Of a stretch of 64,000 nt of DNA, positions 58,870 to 64,000 are shown piece after piece. The stretch comes from Rhytidiadelphus loreus (lineage: Eukaryota > Streptophyta > Bryopsida > Hypnales > Hylocomiaceae), in contig OX344763.1 of the NCBI GenBank assembly GCA_947034895.1, positions 29,697,025 through 29,761,024 on the forward strand, given 5' to 3'. Made by a program: the position numbers and the translations under genes. Numbering within the stretch: position 1 is the first letter of the stretch; each line of letters opens with the position of its first letter. A model generated the notes under the pieces. It searched no databases. It was not told the origin of the DNA and saw only the letters and a list, made by a program, of their open reading frames with translations.

Positions 58870-61838
58870 AGGTTCAGCACAGAAATGAAGTTACCTTTGC
58901 GTGAGGAGCACAGGCAATGGCAGCCAGCCGCCCAGAAGTCCTCCTTCAGGAGCTGGAATAGTAAGCTTCGACAGGACAGGCTCACAGGCAGGGCAGGGAG
59001 TCCGTCCAAAGTCCAAACTCGTTTCTTTTGTGCCACAAAATAAATAGTTTAAAATACACCCAGAAAAAAAGGATAAAAAAGAAGGGTTCTAAAAATGGGT
59101 AAGGGGGTGCAGACAGAGTGAGACTTGGGATCTCGGTACAGCAAGCTGCATGCACACCAAATTGGAATGGGGGCAGTTTCCGGTGGAAGGAAAGTCATAT
59201 TTTAGTGGGGCAGTTGTGGTCATAAAAGCAGCATTCGCGGGCAGGGTTCGGGTGGGCCCCAGTACGCGGGGGGAGGGCCGGACCGCCAGGGTGGCTGTGT
59301 CAGGTGGCGGATCTTGATACGTGACGGTTGCGAAAGGACCCCAAGGGCGGGGACCCGTTCAGTTCCAGGCGACCGGAGTGTTCGCGCCCGGCCCGGCTTT
59401 TGGACCCGGCATGGCTTGCGCTTGAGGCCGCAATGAGGCCCAGGCTTTGTCGCACTCACTTTGTCTTAGCCTTGAGCTCCGAACGCCATAGCCGTCCAGT
59501 CGTCTTGGGTTCCCTACTTCCCTCAGTTACTACATTCCCGCGGGCTTCCTTCCTTGTCGCTCATTGTTTCCCGACAGCCGTCTCAGTCGTCCGCGATTTG
59601 GCAGTGAGTTGTGCTTTGCAGGCCGTCCGATCGGTCGTCGTCTTGGAAAAAGCCGAATAAGAGCGGTGGTCTATATGTTGTGATTTGCAGCACGGGATTT
59701 GCTGTGGTTTGCGCGTCGCTGGGGTGGAAGATCTGAGGGAGAGGAGGGAACAAGTGATCCGGTGACTGGCGTTGTTTGTGGTACTTAAACCCTAATCGAG
59801 ATCGCGGAGGGAATACGGTTGGTTTGGACGCTGGAGGTAGCGATTTGCGGAGTCGGCCTGTTTGCAGCGCTGGAGGTAGCGATTTGCGGAGTCGGCCTGT
59901 TTGCAGCGCTGGAGAGCGGTGTGGTGCGGTGTTCTTTGGTGGAACGGGGGAGAGGACAAGCGGAAGCCGTGGCGGGGCTTTTCGGAAAACTTGAATTTTC
60001 GGGGCCTTCCAGCACTCTCTGCATGTGTGCCTGTATTGCTTTGAGTCACCCTCGGCGCTCTTTTGAGGCTTCACAACTGGAAGGCAATAATTCGCAGCGG
60101 AGACAACGCCATCTATGGCGCCCGCGGAACAACTCAAGGCCAGATGTGAATCTGGTGTGTTCTCGCCTTCACTAGGATAGTTTGGATCTCCAATTAATGA
60201 TGCGATCCGCTGTTGGCACGATTCTCCATTTTTATCCGTAGAAAACAAAAGAACCGAGGCATTCGCTCCGACTATGTGTCCGTTGACTCCTAGTACCGTA
60301 GAGCCTCCTTTTGAAGAGCCTAGTTGCAGTTCTGGTTCAGGTGCGTTGAGGATCGGGGATTTTTGGAAAATTACCTTAACCTCAATTCAGTTTGCCCCGG
60401 ACAGCAGCACTTAGTGTCTCATTTGGATTACGTTAATACTGATTAGTGATTGAATCTCATCTTAGATCTGGTTGTGATCGCATCGTGTGAGCCCTGATTT
60501 TCACTGCGATTTTGCTCTGTTCGGCGATCTTGGTAGAATTGCGAAGTCCTTTTATTCGATCGGTCGTATCTTTTCTGTGTCAGGGATCACTGTCGCTTTT
60601 CTTGGCGTAACTTTTCGCTTTAGACTGCATTATTGCGAACCTGACAAGTATATAGGATAGTTTTCCTATGCAACCAATCTCGTATATACTATAGATCCTT
60701 TACCGAATCAGGATTCTGGAGATTCTTGACTTCAAGACTTTGTAGTTACTTGCCTTGAACTTTCCCTTGTTCGTGTGTACGAATTGTGTACGTGATCGCT
60801 TCCGTGATTAGCGAGGACCAATGTCCAAGCGATAGCTGCTTTTCAAATTCTAAGAATTAGGAATTAGGATTTAAGAGATGTCGTGGTCATCACGGATGGG
60901 AGTAGTATCTCGGTTAGAATGTGTTCTTTCTAAAGCGCGGTTATTCACTCCGTTAGATTGTGAGGTAGCTTGAAAGCAGTCTAGGAAATGTCAGTAGACC
61001 CCAGAATTGTCACTGCGCTACTGCAGATATCTAGTGGCATGTTGTTGAAGTTTGAGCAGTTGATGCCCTGCATTTAGTCTTTTGGATGTCCTTGATTTAT
61101 TTTACATGCACCGATTGCGATCGCCAGTCGCAGGTTTCCCCTGAACATTTTTCTTGCGTACTTGTTAGTCTAGGTGAGTAGCTGCACGACAGTTCTTACC
61201 AGGATTCTGTATCGGTTAGCCTCGTCTTTCCTTCGGAATTCTTCGTTTGGTAATTTGTTGGTACAGGATGACTTATCGTAAGATCTTTGGGATTCGCAAT
61301 GGATTCTATCTTCCTGGCAGACTTTGAGGAACGAGAAATTCAGCAAGTTAATGAGAATGAGGGTTTGGATTATTAGGTGTACCCATGACTGTGCTAGTTT
61401 CGTCTTCTTGCAAGTTCTGTTTGGAATTTGACGATCTTTTCTCCCATATGTCGAGCAAATTTTAGCTTATTCTCAGAGAATGGGTTCGAGATTCGAGCCA
61501 ATTGGTATTGTTTAATCGTCTATTGAGAGTTTTCAATGAGAACATTGAAACACCATCATTCTTATGTTATGGACTATTGCTTATTTAGACTTCGTTCTCT
61601 TCTGAAGTATGGTTTTTGACGTTTGCGTTCCCTCCCATCTAAACCCTACGATTGCCTCGGTTCTTCGCATGTCCTCCATACATTCAATTCTTCACAAGAA
61701 GATTTCAAATAGCTGGTATTGCATTTCTTGCGGAGAATTTTGTTTCTGATCTGTTCCAAACAAATTCTAAGTCTACGACATCTGTTGCTCCTGTGTCCAT
61801 AGAGGTGTAATGCTCATTTTATTGTCTGATTCATAAAC
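58870..61838. other. Upstream region of the polyamine oxidase gene
   Basis: The region is GC-richer than the preceding DNA, especially 59200-60170, where CG dinucleotides are frequent. Long frames exist on both strands (for example 59583-60248, minus) but have Pro/Arg-rich, repeat-derived products and no domain. It probably contains the promoter and 5' leader, perhaps with a leader intron. The CATGCCCGCAG just before the coding frame could be either a start codon or an acceptor site. Confidence 0.4.
59830..59907. repeat. Perfect 39-bp tandem duplication
   Basis: Two identical 39-bp units starting GCTGGAGGTAGCGATTTGCG occupy 59830-59868 and 59869-59907. The lack of any difference implies a recent duplication. 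Confidence 0.95.
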
Positions 61839-64000
61839 ATGCCCGCAGGTAATTGTGGGGTAAGGGGTACAAGTGCATCATTGACCCCCACAGTTATCGT
61901 TATTGGCGCTGGCTTTGGAGGCCTAGCTGCTGCGCGATTTCTCCATAACTCAAATTTGAAGGTACAACTCCAGGAGCATGATTCCTCAATTTGGATCGAT
62001 TTGAATTGTTCTCAACAACTTAGAAATGTGCACGAATAAGTTTTAGATTATATTCTACACCTTGTTTACTATTGTTAGGCATTTTGTTCGGAGTGTCCGT
62101 CGCATTTCGGTAGAACCAAATATCGACAATGCGGACCCTGAACTCATTCAGGGACGTGGTATCTCAATGTGACGTTTTTGTTCTGTATTTTGCAGGTTGT
62201 GGTGTTGGAGTCTCGTGATCGGATTGGGGGTCGTGTCTACACTGACTATTCGTTTGGATTCCCCGTCGATATGGGTGCTTCATGGTAATTATTCATGTTT
62301 TGACCATTGTATATCCTCTTGTGAAGGGATCGAAAATATCGTTTGGTTTGGTATGCTTGGTCTTGAATCTGTATCTTCTGCACTTCCACTTGTCCAGAGT
62401 TTTTTCAATGACTTGTTTCATTGCAATGCAGGTTGCATGGAGTCTGCAAAGACAACCCTCTTGCACCCGTCATTGGCAAGTTAAAGTTACCCTTGTATCG
62501 CACATGTGGTGACAATTCAGTGCTGTACGATCATGACTTGGAGAGGTAGGGCGCTTAAGTTTGCTTTTGGTGTAGATTGTAGTAGAGTTATTTAAAATGC
62601 AGACTCAGACGAAAGAAACCTCAGAGATGAGCTCCCAGATGTCATGTCGAGTGTACTAGTCAAGTTATTTGAATGCAGCAGCATCTGTGTTGCAAAATTC
62701 TGAATGTGTAAAACGTTGGCCTGTTCAGTTATGCGTTGTTTGACATGGATGGCCACCAAGTTCCACAAGCTCTGGTCACTAAGGTCGGCGAGGTATTTGA
62801 GAGTTTACTGGAAGAGGTAAGTCTTTCGTTGCTGTTTAACAATTGTGTACTACATTATGGTTTCTACATTTCAAGAATATGGTGTCTCCCAGAATGGTTT
62901 TTCCGCATGAATACTTTTCAGGCTGGTATTTCTCTTTTATTCATGTTCTCGCGTTTATTGATTTGACTCAGACCAAAAAACTCAGAGATGAGCTCCCAGA
63001 TGACATGTCGGTATTGAAGGCCTTTACATTAGTGTTGGAGAGACGGCCAGAATTGAGGTGGTTATTTGACGCTGCCCCTTTTTCTTGGTTCTACATATGG
63101 GCATTCTTTCTTTCTTATAGAGATTTAAGAAAAATTCCTGCTTTCTGGTATAAGGCAGTTGAGGTGCTCTTCATGTTTGCGCGATTCATGTTAGATCTAT
63201 TGCTACGATTCTAACCTATAAATCCTGCCTCTTGCAGGCAAGACGGCATGGCTTTCAAAGTGTTGCAATGGTATTTATGTCGTATGGAAGGCTGGTTTGC
63301 GGCAGATGCTGACAACATTTCCGTTCAAAGTTGGGACGAGGTGAGTTTTTCGGTAACTTTATGTGTGAAACTCTTAGTATCATGCATGTGGAGTAGAATT
63401 TCGTGCTTTCTTGTAGTTTTTGTTATGGTCGTGATATGCAATGTGTATGCCATGTATTATTCACATCCTTATTCAGATTCACATCCTTGTCCAGGAAAGA
63501 TGAGTGATTGGGGGTTTTGTTTTGCAGGAGGAGTTGCTTCAAGGTGGTCATGGCTTGATGGTGAGGGGTTATGAGCCCGTGATCTCGTCCCTTGCTGAAG
63601 GCCTTGATATCAGACTTGATCATAGGTAAGTGGCATGTTTATACCTGCATATGTTTGTTAATCAGTAGGCGAATACATCATGATTTGATCTCCATGTCTT
63701 TGAATGAGTCTCTGATTTACTACTACATATTCTATGGCCCGTATTTAGGTTGCGTTATCCCTAAGAATATATGTAGCGTACTTCAATAAAGCCGTGGTAT
63801 TTGTTGGTCAAATGTTTCGCATCCATGCTCAGCTTGGAATCTTCTACATTTCGCTCTTCACAGGGTTTCCAAGATCATTCGGCGCCCGCATGGAGTAGTG
63901 AGGGTGACCACCGAGAATGGGAAGGTATTTGAAGCCGATGCGTGTGTTGTCGCGATCCCGCTTGGCGTGTTAAAAGCCGACTTGGTGCGCTTTGAGCCTA
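61839..64000 (+). CDS. Polyamine oxidase, PAO2/3/4 clade (5' part, runs off the window)
   Basis: Eight exons join in phase: 61839-61961, 62196-62284, 62432-62545, 62729-62816, 62972-63057, 63238-63340, 63528-63625 and 63864 to the window end, all GT..AG. The FAD-binding fold begins [17 protein letters not shown], the GxGxxG dinucleotide motif, near residue 20. [14 protein letters not shown] then continues the Rossmann fold. [77 protein letters not shown] and [17 protein letters not shown] are hallmarks of the clade. These enzymes oxidise spermine and spermidine by back-conversion, giving 3-aminopropanal and hydrogen peroxide, usually in peroxisomes. The C-terminal peroxisome signal would be beyond the window. 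The sequence has no stop or shift. The start at 61839 gives an N-terminus of the usual length, but that ATG overlaps a possible acceptor. Confidence 0.93.
62600..62650 (+). repeat. Partial duplicate of PAO exon 5 inside intron 3
   Basis: CTCAGAGATGAGCTCCCAGATG at 62620-62641 is identical to 62981-63002 at the start of exon 5. The similarity extends leftwards (CAGACTCAGACGAAAGAAAC versus GACTCAGACCAAAAAA, which includes the acceptor) and rightwards to TCATGTCG. It is a same-orientation copy of about 50 bp. Confidence 0.85.

Noticed and set aside
59583..60248. 221-codon minus-strand frame upstream of PAO
   Set aside because: Pro/Arg-rich, runs through a 39-bp duplication, has no domain, and overlaps equally long plus-strand frames in GC-rich DNA.
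1..64000. tRNA, rRNA or CRISPR-like features
   Set aside because: No cloverleaf-like or rRNA-like segments noticed, and the regular repeats lack the short-repeat and unique-spacer structure of a CRISPR array.

Overview
The window looks like nuclear DNA of a land plant. It has spliceosomal introns with GT..AG borders, Spm/CACTA DNA transposons and a peroxisomal-type polyamine oxidase gene with short introns. The short introns and the unfamiliar gene families suggest a bryophyte such as a moss, but that placement is inference. Most of the window is transposon-rich, AT-rich intergenic DNA with many broken genes. Only two coding units read cleanly: a CACTA transposase (28459-33929) and the 5' part of the polyamine oxidase gene (61839 to the window end).

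Layout. 180-6480 is a GC-rich satellite of about 145-165 bp units, split by a 3.4-kb insertion (1670-5067) with a 5-bp target duplication and one long reading frame broken by three TAG codons. 6480-9200 is AT-rich and contains a foldback repeat and an inverted relic of the satellite. 9208-10899 (minus strand) is a broken gene of unknown family. A 2.2-kb non-autonomous CACTA element (10926-13135, target duplication GAT) sits just upstream of its start. 15072-52396 (plus strand) holds three collinear blocks of one multi-exon pseudogene. Its conserved parts resemble a beta-class amino-methyltransferase (N4/N6 DNA methylase-like fold). A 22-kb CACTA element (17364-39319, target duplication CAT) has landed inside one of its exons and carries a TNP2-type transposase and a degraded TnpA-like gene. 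A further 10.7 kb between the second and third blocks holds an intronless, transposase-like pseudogene of about 1,480 codons (42257-46709, minus) and a fragment of a short-chain dehydrogenase gene (49537-50095, minus). 52450-58870 is AT-rich repeat DNA ending in a 10-copy minisatellite. 58870-61838 is GC-richer upstream DNA leading to the polyamine oxidase gene.

Common theme. Fourteen in-frame stop codons interrupt otherwise open frames in five unrelated genes. Nine are TAG and three are TGA, the products of C-to-T change at CAG (CHG) and CGA (CG) codons. This fits decay of methylated, silenced DNA. The most interesting object is the methyltransferase-like family: it has a motif-IV-like DMPK, a motif-I-like DCTAAT, and the beta-class order of these motifs.
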